Below are positions 11,089 through 23,561 of a DNA stretch of 64,000 nucleotides, piece by piece; the first letter of the stretch is position 1, and each line of letters opens with the position of its first letter. The position numbers were made by a program, and so were the translations under genes. The notes under the pieces were generated by a model, which worked only from the letters and a program-made list of their open reading frames with translations, was not told where the DNA came from and searched no databases. The DNA lies in NCBI GenBank assembly GCA_030435675.1, contig CM059623.1, positions 12,680,092 through 12,744,091 on the forward strand. Reading direction: 5' to 3'. This DNA comes from Steinernema hermaphroditum (Eukaryota; Nematoda; Chromadorea; Rhabditida; Steinernematidae).

Positions 11089-14000
11089 TTATTCCCATTC
11101 GGTGGTACCCGGCGGTTTCGAGGTGAGGTCGATCATGACGCGCGAGATGTCGGCGACCGATGACTTCACACGATCGACCATCTCGAGGACCGTCGCCTCG
11201 GGGATATCGACACCGGGGACGGCGGCGATGCCAGTCATGAAGTCGTTGGTGATGAACGGGCGCAGGCAGATCGAGTGGTGGTTGGAGGGCGTCGAGGAGG
11301 ACGCTGAGCGGTCGAAGTGGAGAGGCACGAGGATTACAGGCATCTGAAGAGTTGGGTTACGGTAGAAGGAGAGCGTCGATTGTAAGCAAAAGAGCGCTTA
11401 CTAATAGCAACAGACGCTTCTAGGGATTACGGTATCTGTTGAAGTATTGGATTTTTTTTGCTGAGGATTACGGTAGCCATCCATGTGCTTTGTGCTTTTT
11501 CCTAATTCTCACCTGTTGGATCTTGCTCAAGCAGTTAGTGAGATGGGCAGCGGGCTGGCCATCGGTTCCGAGGCCACGAAGTGCGTCGTTGACGACCTTG
11601 TCGGCGTGCTGGAGTTTGGAGACAGACGTTTTCGAGATCTTCGTCGGAGTGACATCGGTGAGCCGGTGCTCGACCTTGTCGCCGAACAGGTAGACAACAC
11701 TGAAGCATACAGTGGACAGACGCGTCGCAAGACCTAGACCGACCGGTTGATGTTGTGGAGCACCTTGGGAATGATCTTGGCGTAGAAGGTGAGGAAGGCC
11801 CAGGGGATGAGGCGCTGGTCGGTGGAAAGGGCGACGGCGTAGGAGTAGGTGCGGCAGTCGCCCTGCACGCCGACGGTCTTGATGGGAAGGAGCGTGGGCT
11901 CCATGTCGAAGTTCTGCTTGGCGAGGAAGGCGACTTCCTCTTCGGAGAGCTTCTTGAGGAACTGCTCCGTTTCGGGGTTCTAAACGCTGTCTGTAGAGAC
12001 GTCTTCATATCTTCGTGTGCTTACGCTCTTAGCCTCCTCGGACAGCTTCCACAGACTACACAGCCAGGAAAGCTTCTCCTGGGTGCTCTCGAAGTCAGCG
12101 CACATGTACGCCTTCTCGGTGCAGATGATGCGGATGGCGAGGCCAGGTCCTGGGAAGGGGTGGCGATGGACGATGGCACCGGGAAGGCCGAGACTCTCGC
12201 CCAACTCGCGGACTTCGTCCTTGTGGAAGTCCTTCAGGGGCTCGACGACTTTTCCTTGTTCGCGGAGCTCGCGGACCAGTTTTGTGTCGTTGTGATGCGT
12301 CTTGATCGTGTCGGCGTGGCCGCTGGCCAACGCGCTAGCCGACTCGATGAGATCGGGACGAAGGGTTCCCTGCGCGAGGAACATGTCAGCGTCGAGTTTG
12401 AGCTGGAAATGGAGGACTCTATGTGTGCGGTGCTTTCCGACGATCTCCTACCTCATCGACGGCGCGGTCTTTGCATCGGATGAACGTGTCTCCGATCATC
12501 TTTCGCTTGTGCTCTGGCTCCACAGCATCGTACATCTTGACCATCTTTCCAGAGTCGTCCTTGATCTCGGCGTTCATGAACTCAGCCGAACACTCATAAT
12601 CTGAAATCACTCTGTATTCCTCTAGACCCTGCTGACCGGCTTACGATGCACGTCCATTTTAAGATCGTTTAGCGATTTGACGACGTCTACGGACTCGTTC
12701 ATTCGCATGTAGCCGTTGTCGATGTGGATGGCGGTGACGCGCTCCTTTCCAAGGGCTTTGTGAAGAAGGGCAGCACAGACGGTTGAGTCGACACCGCCGG
12801 AGACCAGTACGAGAACCTTCTTTTCGCCGACGATATCTTGGATCTCGCGGATGCACATCTCCTCGCGGTTGTCCATGTTGTAGGAGCCGGAGAAGCCGCA
12901 GATCTTGTAGAGGAAGTTGGCGAAGAGGGTGCGGCCGCGTTCTGTGAGGTCGACCTCGGGGTGGAACTGCACTCCGTAGATCTTCTTTTCGTCGTTGGCG
13001 ATGCCTGGAAACGATTTCGTTTAGGGGACTACTTCATGGACAGTCATGGAATGGATGATCAGGGCGAGTATCATAACACTAGATGTCTATATATACATTG
13101 AAACAGGGCTCCTCTTTTACTGTATTACGGTAGAAGTTTAAAAGACACCAATCAGTTTACTTTTTAATGGTTCATTACTTATTACTAGCTACTTCAACCC
13201 CCGTTTAACCATCAACTTACCCGCAACGAGATTGCTGCTGCTAGTGGCGATGATCTTGAATCCCTTGGCTACCGTATCCTTCGTCACACTGTCGCCATGA
13301 GTGAGGAGCACGAGCTCCTTGCTGTTGTGCTCGGCAAAGAGGGGGCTCTCGACATCAACGGACACTTCGATCTGCCCGTCTTCGCGCACACCCTGCTTTC
13401 CCACGAAGCCACCGAACTCCTTGTTGATCATCTGGAATCCGTAGCAGATGCCCAGGACCGGCAGGCCACACGTGAAGAGTTCGGGGTCGTAGACAGGGGC
13501 GTCGGGAGCGAATACGGAGCTGGGGCCTCCGCTGAGGATGATCGCCTTGAAGCCCTTCTCCAGGAGCTCGGAGGCTTTGGTGGTGAGGGGAAACATCTCG
13601 CAGTAGACATCGCTTTCGCGGACCCGTCTGTCGATTACCTACAAGGAGAAGTGATGTTAGATATGGTCGGATGAAAGACGGGAGACTTCATGTCTAGACA
13701 CAGTGGCTCGATTTATTTGAGCAGGGAATCAGGAGGTTGATGCTTTAAGGTAGAACGATCTAAGAGGGGGGGGGTCAAGATGCGCACAGAGACGTTTCGC
13801 TTTGGATTGAGACAAAAAAGCTCTCTTACCTTTCCAAACTGAGCGCCACAGTCCAAGATGGCGACCTTCTCTGTGATCTCGTCCCTGTTCACGACGCCAT
13901 TCTCAACCCCATTGGTGTGTTCGGGGTGTTGAGGCTTGTTGCTGGCGATCGCCGCCGCTGGCCCTCTGTTCATCGGATCCACTGAACCGTTTGACGCCAT
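11089..14000 (-). CDS. gmps-1: GMP synthase (glutamine-hydrolysing)
   Basis: This enzyme converts XMP, ATP and glutamine to GMP in purine synthesis. I read eight exons on the minus strand: 14000-13830, 13638-13221, 13004-12645, 12600-12452, 12402-12025, 11979-11744, 11699-11513 and 11343-11089, giving about 717 residues. The class I amidotransferase domain shows [17 protein letters not shown], the nucleophile motif GICYG and FHPEVD. The ATP-pyrophosphatase P-loop is [11 protein letters not shown]. The C-terminal dimerisation domain ends [10 protein letters not shown], identical in kind to animal GMPS. An about 57-residue N-terminal exon begins MASNGSVDP. The ATG follows a GAATTCAG acceptor. 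Most introns are about 44 nt; three are longer (about 169, 191 and 216 nt). The assignment rests on length, domain order and the C-terminal signature. The symbol follows nematode usage. Confidence 0.97.
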
Positions 14001-17000
14001 GTCCACCAAGGTAACCTGAATTCGCCGATGACTGGTCAAAATGATCAAAATCACAGCGACGCGAGATCAAACGTTAAATGTGCGAATGGTCGCGTGAAGT
14101 TCTGACAAGATGTGGGCGTGGCGGGGCTGCAAGGCGCCCGATGCCGTCAGAAACGAATCGCCATATGCAAATGAAGTGTAAAAGTGCGAATGTCGCGCGA
14201 CGGAAGACAGTTTTGCAAAGGCGGAGATCGGCCGCGATAGGGCACGCCGTCTGCAGCTGGCACACAGAGATCTTTGTTAAAGGACAGCAGCGTGGCGGTG
14301 GAAAAAGGACTGAATAGTCGAAATGCACATATAGTACATAGTACATCATGGAATAAGTACATCACGAGGATGATCCGATTTGGAATAACTTCCGCGATAG
14401 TGCATAAGTGCGGCATATGTACGATACAAGCTTGAGCTCGTAAGGGCTATTCTGAACTCACTGAAAATCTCCGGAACGAATTTGAAGAGAGCTGATGCTA
14501 AGCTGGAAGAGAGCGTCATTTTAAGCTCGTGCTGAGTATGTATGTTCGACATAGACCTTTATATCACCAAGCAAACGGTTTAGATGTACGGTTCGTAGCT
14601 TTGCACCACATAAAAAATCCCTTTCTGTGGTTAAAATGAGCCAACTCGTTTTGTTCTGCTTCGCTTCAGTTTAAGGCCAGATTTTAACAACTGATTTCCT
14701 ATGAATCTGTCTCTCTTAGCTGGGGTACTGTGTCCAGCAAAGGTGGGCGGCAACCAGCAGACTACGGTGGATACAAAAGGTCTTTCAAGTGCAGACATCA
14801 TAACCCTGCAGTAGGTAAGATTAATGATCTGGTTTTGAGCTGGAAAAACTATTATCAGGCCTAGGGCCATCTTCATTATAGGCGCCCTGAGGGAGTTCAT
14901 CGAAAAATAGAATATTATTTCTATTTTCATCACCTTTTGTCGCACCATTATTTTATTTCATTGGTCGAAGTTTTGAAACGTGGACATTGGATGAACGATG
15001 GACAGAGTAGAGGATGAGGCATGAATCGAAGAAGAAGTGGGTCTTCGATCGGGGAAGAGGTTCGGCACCTTTTGTTGGAGATTTCATTTTATTAAAAACA
15101 CTTCACTACACTTGTCTGTTATTCTCAACACTTGATTGTGCTAGCTCCCCTATACTCTAACTGTTATGCCCGCCGCTAACACCCATTGTTTCCCCCTCAC
15201 TCTAGAAGTGCTCCGGCCTGAGTGTTGTATCACCCAATTGTTGCTATTGTTGCATGCATTTGTGGATAAACTGATTTGATTTATTTATTTGAAAAAGTGC
15301 AATAGACAGACACTTTAGAAGATTAACACATCACGTATTTCCCACAGTCTCAAAAATTAAAAAAAGCGCACAGATGAAAGTTCCTGGATGGGGAGAATGC
15401 CTATCCTTGAAATAATAATTTGTAAATTCCAGCCCTATACGGATATGCACACATCAATAGCATCAACACCGGTGCCTCGTATATATAGCACCAGTGATGA
15501 TCTCATTTGGGTTGTTTACACATTTCTAATCTACATGAGTGACGGGGACGTTTAATAAAGCGATCTTTGCTCTGATTTCCAATTTAATCGATGTTTCGCT
15601 GCTTCACAATGACAAAAATGAGAATTGATATGTTCGAACTTGGCAAAAATGGATTTTCTTAAACAACCTCAAATTTAATTTTAGTTTGTTGGTGTCGAGG
15701 TTCTATTTTTGGGGCAATCCATTAGTCTTATGTTGTTTACGCAAATGAAATCGCTGGGTGGTGACATTTTAGGCGTGGCCGTATTTGATGGCGGTAGCTT
15801 AAGAGTGACATCCAATTTTAGAGATCACACTTTATGCCGTGATCTAATCTGGACTCATGACGAAGGAATAAGTGACCGATAACAATTAACGAACTCGAAG
15901 GCCGAAAATTGGAAAACTTAGACATGATGCACATAATGGCAGCTCTAACACGTAGTGGAAGTGATCGACTAACTAAACAACAAGAAACGTCACAAACCAT
16001 GAGGTTTTTAAACACTTACAGACGTCACAACAGCCAGCAAAACAAGATTACTTGTTTTTTAGCCTGTTCTAAAACAGAATATACTGTAACGTAGCCAACG
16101 GGAAACTCAGTGCTACTGACCCATTGCTCTCCTACGACAGTTTTATGCCGCACACAGTTTGAGTTCGGTCAATTTTTGAACTTCGAACTCCTTATCATGC
16201 TTATCCCATCATGTACTCTTTTACCTTAGCACTAAAAAGCATCCTTTCCCCTCATCCTAGGCCATCGTGAAATAATTAAAAAAAAATCAGTTTTGTGTTA
16301 AATACGATAGTGGGACAGTGGTTCGGCGCCCTTAGTACATTTTGTAAACTTTTTCACTAGATTACGGTAAATGAGAACGAGGGACAACAAATACAGGGAA
16401 AACGTTGTATGAGTCAAGCGCCCATTCGAACTTTCATTCAGCGGGCAGCTAATGAGCTGATGGTGCACAGACCATACGATTCAGGAACGCGATCACCATG
16501 CAAGGAAGAGTTTGGGACGCATGTTTGTGTTGACTACTCGGACCGGACAGTGCAGATCGGCCAAAACATAACAAACGCAGTTCAACGTGAGCCCAAAGTC
16601 CGCGATCGATGGTCGTTTTGGTCGTGTGCACATGACATTCGTGCACAGAGCAAAATTCAGTCGTTCAATCGGACACAGTAAACTGTAAACAACGATCCCA
16701 GCGGTACTCGATTTTCCGTTAAAAATGCAAGGTTTACAAAAAGATGGCTGTAGTTGGCTTTCGCTTTGGCAAAAGATGGCTTTCAAGTTATCATGACCTC
16801 ATTTTGAGATGATTCTGGAGGGAACCATTCATTAGTCCGATAATCAGGATCAGTATCGAAGCGATTTTTGTGAAACCTTTCAAAATTCTGCATGAATTTC
16901 TTTTCAAAATTTAAATCGAAATTTCAGCCGAATCGGCGTGTGACAGTTTGGGACCTCTCCTTGTAAGTGTAATCGAAATATTCACGCAATATGGTTGCCA

Positions 17001-18311
17001 TGAAAGAAATGTCCCTCCTTATTAGATAGGCACTTTGCACAAATGTGTGACAGCTTTGTTGGAGGGTTCATGTCTATCAATAACTATTCAAAACGACGGT
17101 TTTCCTCCCTGTTTAAATACAGTAATGCTGAATATTGCCAGCGTATTCGTTCTATCTCACACGAGACATTTTAGAATAGCCGCTAACTTAAGTACAAAGC
17201 CATAAACGTCACGCAACAGTGTAACAGTCAGAACGAACATAAGAAGATTCCAGCTCGGCTGGGACACGGAGTATCTCTGAATGTTTAGGCTAATATCGAA
17301 ATCTGCAAATCTCCGAGAGACTCTGACACATGAAAAAAGAAACATTCCCGATCGCGAATCGATCGATACGAGCTCGGCTGCTTATCGTCACCCAGTGACA
17401 ACAAACAGGCAAATGACGCGAGCAGCAGGAAGCCGTCGGCGGCGACAGAGATGCACTTTTGAGAGATCAGATCAGAGATAAGCGCTGGTGAAACAGGCTT
17501 AGAAGACATTAAGCGGTGATTGGTGATGACGGCGGCAGAAAAAGACCAAAAGAGGCAATAGAGCGAAAACCGCAAATCCATAGAAGTGGCGGGCAAACTG
17601 GAAGAAGCATTTGCACTTGCGCGGCGGCCGCCGACGACAGAGACGCAGGGCGGTGTTATGGTTAGACGGCGGCGGTGGCATCGTTCGCCCCGAGCGGGCG
17701 ACGGAGGCGAAAGTTCCAAAAATTTCAACGACAAAAGCGTTCAAAGGCGGGATGCGCTCTAAGGACGCGTGCACTTGCACCTGCACACGTGAATGGCGGA
17801 GATTATGCGATGGAAATGAGGGGTGTGATGGGATTCAATTTGAAGATGACGAAGGCGATCTGGAAGGATCATATTAGCTTCAGTTGGAGGCGCGGACTTT
17901 GGAGGTCTGCTTTGGAGGTCCAACTCTGAGAATATCTTACATGAAACATATCTGTAAAATAGCAATCAGTCTCAGCATCTAAGGTTTTGTTGAGACAGAA
18001 CTTGCTGGTGACTTTGAGGAAGGTGAACCGATAATGGTTTTCCCTCACTACTTCGTTCGCTGTGCTTCAACGTCGTGACTCTACCGGAATCAGTTCTTCG
18101 CTTCTCTGATGTACAGTACACGCCTAATGTTTGGATCACTGCCTTCGACTCTGATATTGGGCCTTACGATGAGGCCAGAAGAAGATCGGTGACTACGGTG
18201 TGATAATGTGCCTTGGACATCTGACATAGGCTTGGCCAGGTCGCAAACTACGCATACAATCACTCAACGATGAATGAATCCATAGCAGATCTGAAGATGC
18301 ATTGAATCATA
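14001..18311. other. gene-poor intergenic region
   Basis: No convincing exon is seen in 4.3 kb. The stretch 17390-17900 is GC-richer with CGG-like runs and several short open frames, but these lack codon structure, splice sites or recognisable motifs. Dispersed short words shared with other intergenic DNA include TTACGGTA (16366) and GATGAGGCATG (about 15014). The promoter of GMP synthase should lie just right of 14000. Confidence 0.45.
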
Positions 18312-18385
18312 GCCGCCATAGCTCAGTCGGTTAGAGCGTGGGTCTAATAAGCCCAAGGTCGCAGGTTCGACCCCTGCTGGCGGCA
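18312..18385 (+). tRNA. tRNA-Ile (AAT)
   Basis: The 74-nt cloverleaf begins GCCGCCA and ends TGGCGGC plus discriminator A. The anticodon stem TGGGT/GCCCA encloses the loop CTAATAA, giving anticodon AAT at 18346-18348. The T arm carries GGTTCGACCCC. No intron is present, and a T-run (TTTT) follows within 10 nt as a Pol III terminator. It lies 142 bp past the 3' end of the neighbouring minus-strand gene. Confidence 0.96.
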
Positions 18386-18526
18386 AAATCTTTTACTGAT
18401 TTTGACGTTTGATATTCTTCTTTGGCCAATGGGAAAGTCCAGAATCTCCCAGAATGGCTTGTAAGGTGGGTCTCGAAGATTACGTGACACAGTTGTATTA
18501 GAATTTTATGTTGCATTATTATAACA

Positions 18527-19384
18527 CTATATTTTCGAGACGTTATACTTGAGACAAAGAAATTGAAGATATGGATTAGAACTGATTTCGATCTGAATAC
18601 TTCCATGACTGTAATCAATTCTCCGTTTCTCACTTAAGGCCACTGATCCCCAATTAGCCTGCGAATCAAGAAGTTCCCGTTCTGCTAGAAATATCGATCT
18701 CGTCTTGAGAGTCTTTCCCTTTTTCCAAATTTTTATCACATCCTTGACGAATTTGGACTTTTCAGAGACATGTTCCTTTCCAGTGAATAGTTTCAACGAC
18801 CCGATGTCCAGCTTGGAGATGAGTTTCCAAACAGAATTGTGAATCTTCTCCTTCTCGTGCTGTCGAATGACAAATCTCGAAATAGGACCACACGCGTTAA
18901 AATGAACAATAATTTCATCGACACATTTAAGTCTGAAGGGATTGATGAGGGCAATGTTGACGAAACTCTTGGTCAGGGAGCGCAGCAATCCAAGAAGAAC
19001 ATGTTCATCTTCTTGGCCGATATTCATCAACACAAGCTCCGTTTCAGAAGAGACAAGATTGTAGATCTTGCCCAGATAGTCACATGCTTCAGTCTGGCAT
19101 ATTGTATTTCTCTTCGAAGTCCATTTCTGTTTTTGGCCGCCGATCTGGAGGGATGCCAGTTTGCCACCAACGAAGTTTGGCTCTTCAGGATAGTAGGCGT
19201 AGAGAAGCTCGTCTGGGTTGGGAGATATCTGGAGGAACAGGTGGATATCACATCGATCTCTATGAGCTCTCTTGTATCTAGAACTGCTCGCTCCCCAGAT
19301 TCCGGATAGTTGCTTCGATTGGGAGGCGATGGAGATGCAACATTCCAGGCACCGTTCGATGAAATCCACGGGTACGAACTGCAT
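18527..19384 (-). CDS. nematode-specific F-box-like family protein, intronless
   Basis: This is a single open frame of 285 residues beginning MQFVPVDFIERCLE. It is clearly paralogous to the gene at 22455-23273: both share the N-terminal FIxRC..IAS...LSG.W pattern, a central acidic SE(T/S)(E/K)L(V/I)L(M/L)N block, and a DE(I/L)I...RQH segment. The N-terminal M-x-x-(V/I)-P-x-x-(F) start resembles the degenerate F-box-like start of the genes at 36251 and 39791, so I place it loosely in that expanded family. There is no signal peptide or transmembrane helix. The function is unknown; if F-box-like, it would be a substrate adaptor for ubiquitin ligation, but no canonical F-box is evident. Confidence 0.72.
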   Translation of the reverse strand: MQFVPVDFIERCLECCISIASQSKQLSGIWGASSSRYKRAHRDRCDIHLFLQISPNPDELLYAYYPEEPNFVGGKLASLQIGGQKQKWTSKRNTICQTEACDYLGKIYNLVSSETELVLMNIGQEDEHVLLGLLRSLTKSFVNIALINPFRLKCVDEIIVHFNACGPISRFVIRQHEKEKIHNSVWKLISKLDIGSLKLFTGKEHVSEKSKFVKDVIKIWKKGKTLKTRSIFLAERELLDSQANWGSVALSEKRRIDYSHGSIQIEISSNPYLQFLCLKYNVSKI

Positions 19385-20142
19385 CGCTCTGGCACATGAA
19401 TCTCTCGGACGTGGGCCGTCGTTTATATGGACCTTTGGACTAAGGATCTAAGGAGCGTGTCATGAGTGCATCGCCATTATAGTGATTTCTAAGATGCGGT
19501 CCCATCTCTTGGCGGGTCTTTATCCCGCTTCGGCGGTTAATTTTAGGTCAGGTTGCCACTAATTTATACATTTTGTGACCCCTTTAGATAGACATTGCAT
19601 CGCAAAATTGACTAGTGACGCATCGCAAACAGGGAAAGAAAGGGTAGAAAGGATCTCCCAACGAGGTTTCAGTTCAAAAGTCACAATACACGTGAGAAGG
19701 GCGAAGAAGGTTCGATGGATACGGTACAGTGGAACCGAGTCACGGCTGGAAAGCTTTCGGTAAGAATTGATCTTATCCAAGACGCTTTCCACATTCTGTC
19801 CTTTGAATGGGGGTGGGGACTTTCGTCTGCTAGATCTAGGCGCCTGTGGCCCGTTAAATGAAGTTTGCATCCCGTTGGCTCTTGTATACTTCCATGTCAT
19901 AAATGTCTTTCCGCGGAAATTACCATAAAACATTGGAATGCGGCCCTTAATCCGAACCTATGTGGGTCAAACCGATTAGAGCATTGCGTCGGGAGCGCCA
20001 AAGGGCCACTGCCACTTCATTCTTCCGTTGCGCATTCCATTTGTCCGATTGCGCGGCGCTCCGTTCCCATCCGGTTCTGTCGACAGCACTCTCCCTCTCT
20101 CCCTGATTGGAGATTATCGAACTCTACGTCGTTTTGCAAACG

Positions 20143-21213
20143 ATGAAGTTGTTGGTGTTAGGGTTGTTCGTCACGTTTTCTGCCGTCATCGACGCCTACT
20201 ATTCGGTTGATGGTGGGTGTTTTGAAAGCTGTTGACTACTGGTATGGACCTAGGGCTACTTGCGTCTTAAGAGGACTGTTTAGAGCTGTCCTATCGGAGG
20301 GGAAAGGTTTAAACTGCAACAAAATCATTACGTTCTTTAGCGATATCCTCAATGTTTTCGTTTATGGACTATTGGAGATGTTAGCGCAGCCAATTTAACC
20401 TACCCAGAATGGGTTCTAAGATGTAATATATGGACACGGATACGGGGAAAGTAAGAAAACATCTGAATATGGTGTGTCCTTAAGAGGCAAGAGATGGAAG
20501 ATGGGTATCATTTGAAGCCCCTCCTGTTTTTTTGGCAACTCTAAGGCAACTAATCAAAAATGTTCTTCCATTATCTGACTTACACTCAGGTCTCTTCAGC
20601 TTTACTCCTTTTATTTCAGGCAATCTCAGCCCGAATCCAGGCCTGCCATGGAACCCCCTCTCCCCAATCCGTCCAACAAACAACGCAAACGCCCTTTCAG
20701 GTAATTACACTTCCGCACTTTTCGGTCTTTTCCCGCCTTTCCTTTCTATCACTCTGCAGACAGCACCTTGCGCGAAATTTCACTTTCACTCCTAAAGTGT
20801 TTGACGACCTATCTCTCAGGACCTCCTGAAAAGAACAGCTTCCCCTATCCGTATGGCTCCGTTCCGTATGGAAATCAGATCCAGTGGCCCTACGGTATAC
20901 AACGATTTGTGCTCTTCGATGAGATAAAAAAGCTCATTTTAGGCTATGGACCCTATGGATCGATTAACAACAACGTCGGAGGGACCTATGGAGGACTCTC
21001 CAATTGGCCTTATCAATCACAGAATTGGTAATTCTTTTCTGGAGGTTTAGGCAGGACTCCACAATATTTAGGCTCCCGTGGCGACCGCTGATTCCTCAAC
21101 CGAAGCCTATCGAAGAGAAAAAGAACGTGTCAGGTAACGTCGTCGAAGTGCCCATCGAGACAGCCGTCGAAGGCCTTCCCGGAGAGAAGCCTTTCCCACA
21201 GTCCAAGAAGTAA
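20143..21213 (+). CDS. small secreted Gly/Tyr/Pro/Asn-rich protein
   Basis: I assemble five exons, 20143-20212, 20620-20700, 20820-20894, 20943-21027 and 21072-21213, all phase-consistent, giving about 150 residues. The N-terminus (MKLLVLGLFVTFSAVIDAYY) is a classic signal peptide with probable cleavage after IDA. The mature part is rich in Pro, Tyr, Gly and Asn with repeated PYG, YGPYGS and NNN-type stretches, then a Lys/Glu-rich tail ending PQSKK. Such composition is seen in nematode secreted antimicrobial-like, silk-like or cuticle-associated peptides. I do not recognise a specific family. The first intron (407 nt) is unusually long for this window and could hide another exon. The regular splice signals and the matched phases support a real gene. 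Confidence 0.72.
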
Positions 21214-22454
21214 TGCCATGATTTACATAAGTGTACATATGGATTGTTGTAATTGTAATGATAATGTTTAATGCGAACAAGACAATATACTCATTTTCGT
21301 GGCGAGTATCCGATGTTCAGGGGTTCGAACTTTGGTAGACGGCCATCGAGAGGACTGACTCATAGGCTGAAGGTTAACAACGGGAATTGGAGTCTGGCTT
21401 TGCCTCCAGTTGGCCTCTTTTTGAGCACTTCCAAAACGAGCTTCTTTGCTCTGTGCGTTGTCCCCCCATAGCTTACGTTGTAAAGGGAGAAATTAATCGC
21501 TTCCTCGGGAACTCCAACTTGATCTCGAAAACTGTCGGTCAAGAGCACTACCCCAGAACTGTTAGACTATTTTTCACCTTTAATTTCAAATGGGTTCTGA
21601 ATCATTCCCAAACAAAAAATCTCATTCCGAATATTCCATTATTTGAGTATTCGGTCATTCTGTCATTCTACAGAATATCGAACATTTGATTTGATATCGA
21701 TATCCCTAGACTCGTTAAGAGTAGACCAGTTGTTCAACCTGATCGGTATGTGCCACTTGAGAAGGTCACCTTGTAAGTTCATTGAAACGACTCGTTTCAA
21801 TCTCGTTCTTACAGCAATTTGTGCAGTTAGACGACTGCCGGGAATCCACTAGTCGATTTCACTAATGCGTTCGCATCAGCCATTTGCCTCAAATTTGTGT
21901 CTCGAATTCCAGATAAACTCCAGGCCATATGAGCTGGATCAATGGCTTACGTTTTGCTAGACGGTACATTACAAATGGTCCACAAGTCGCCAACTGAGAC
22001 CGTGGATGATATTAAAGTTGAACGTGCGCACGGCCATTAAGACTATAGAACTCGTATAAAATTGGTGTCTATGAACTTCAGTCGCAACCGAAACCAATCC
22101 TGGATGCTAGATTTAGTAAAAAATGAATATGATTCAAGCTTCGATCGTTCACAACCTAAATCGTGCACTTCAGAATGCGAAACTACGAAACGGCTTGAGT
22201 GGGCAGCATGGTGGAACTGAGTCCTTGAGACAATCTTCTTGGCGAGACCATGGAACTACGGCTTCTTGGCGTCGGGGCGATCGTTGCACCAACAGCGATG
22301 GCCAAGAACGACCGCTCATTCCACTCATTTCTAAGAGATCGACCGATCCTTCTCATTTTCAGTGACTCCAGTTGTCCGTCTCCAATTGCTCTTCCTTGAT
22401 CTCCAATCCACAAAATTTTATTACAAATATCCGTAATACTCAAATATTCACATT
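21214..22454. other. intergenic with a dispersed repeat
   Basis: No gene is recognised. A segment at about 22255-22345 (minus orientation) matches DNA at 26404-26455 (+), with ATGAG(C/T)G(G/A)TC and GTTCTTGGCCATC plus TGTTGGTGCAA in common, so it is a dispersed repeat, perhaps a small transposon relic. Confidence 0.5.
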
Positions 22455-23273
22455 TTAATATCCGAAATGTAAACAAAGATATGGATTATCCGGATCTTTC
22501 GACTGCTCCATCTTCACCTTCCCATACTGCCGGACCTCGGCCGATTTTGTATCCAAAATAGCCCTGCCCAGAAATCTCCGCTCCGTAATGCACACCCTCT
22601 TAGACTCCTTGTTTGGAATGGCTTTCCACTTTTGGAGTATCCCTATCCCAATATCCATAACGTGACCTCCTTCAACATACAGAAATAGACAATAGGCATC
22701 CATTTTGGCCACGGTCTTCATCAGAAAGTGGCCTTCTTCATCAGCGTCATGCTGACGAATAAATAAATTATTGATATAACCAAAACTATTCAGAATATCG
22801 ATAAGCTCATCTTGTCTTCTTAGGTTAAATAAATCAATCAATACGATGTCCGAAAAGCTTTTGTCTACAGATTTTAGAAGGTTAAAGAGAACTTCTTCAT
22901 CTTTTCGAGATACATTCAACAAGATCAGTTTAGATTCTGAAGTTATGGAATTGGTTAATCTACCTAGAAGGTTACAGGCCTCTTTCAGTGACTGACTTCT
23001 GCCATTTGGATACACAGTGGCCGCCTTCTTCTGACCGGTGAATTGAAGAGATCCAAGCTTGAAATCGTGATCTTCGAAGTTATACACGTCCGAAGCCATT
23101 GTGACTTTGGCCGTGTTAGGTAGGAGCTGGATGAAGATGTGGACAACTGGGCGATTTCGGCTAAATTGGATACTCTGTTTAGCCCAGTTTCCGGACAGTT
23201 TAGTGGCATTTGAGGCGATGGTCGGCGATTGCTCCATACAGCGATCGATGAAGGTCTTTGGGATATGTTGCAT
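22455..23273 (-). CDS. nematode-specific F-box-like family protein, paralog of 18527-19384
   Basis: This is a single open frame of 272 residues from the conserved start MQHIPKTFIDRCME at 23273. It aligns along its length with the gene at 18527-19384, for example LLG/YLG, KSF(S/V)(D/N)I(V/A)LI and the FIRQH motif. The frame stays open upstream to an ATG at 23561 (96 more codons). I prefer the internal start because it matches the paralog and because the upstream residues have no counterpart there, but the longer form cannot be excluded. No intron is needed. The biochemical function is unknown. Confidence 0.68.
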   Translation of the reverse strand: MQHIPKTFIDRCMEQSPTIASNATKLSGNWAKQSIQFSRNRPVVHIFIQLLPNTAKVTMASDVYNFEDHDFKLGSLQFTGQKKAATVYPNGRSQSLKEACNLLGRLTNSITSESKLILLNVSRKDEEVLFNLLKSVDKSFSDIVLIDLFNLRRQDELIDILNSFGYINNLFIRQHDADEEGHFLMKTVAKMDAYCLFLYVEGGHVMDIGIGILQKWKAIPNKESKRVCITERRFLGRAILDTKSAEVRQYGKVKMEQSKDPDNPYLCLHFGY

Positions 23274-23561
23274 GTCAAGGTGTGCGGTCGGTGTTCTTCT
23301 TGTGGTCAGTTCGAGTATGCACGTGTCCTTGGGGCATATAAACGCGAGCCAGAGTAATGCTGGCGGTGTTCGTTCCAGGGTGGCATCGCTTCTATTGATA
23401 GAGTCATAGGTCTGTGGTTCACTTTTTGGGAAGCTCAAATGTTCATCTTTAAGAATGTCCGTTAAGACAGTCCAAGAATTCATCATGATCGTGTCTGAAA
23501 CATAAACCATCTTGCAGGCGTTCAGCTTCTTGCTGATTGACTTATTATCCTTAACTTTCAA

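Noticed and set aside
17281..17965. Overlapping open frames on both strands near 17.3-17.9 kb
   Set aside because: GC-rich DNA reduces stops; none shows consistent splice sites or family motifs.
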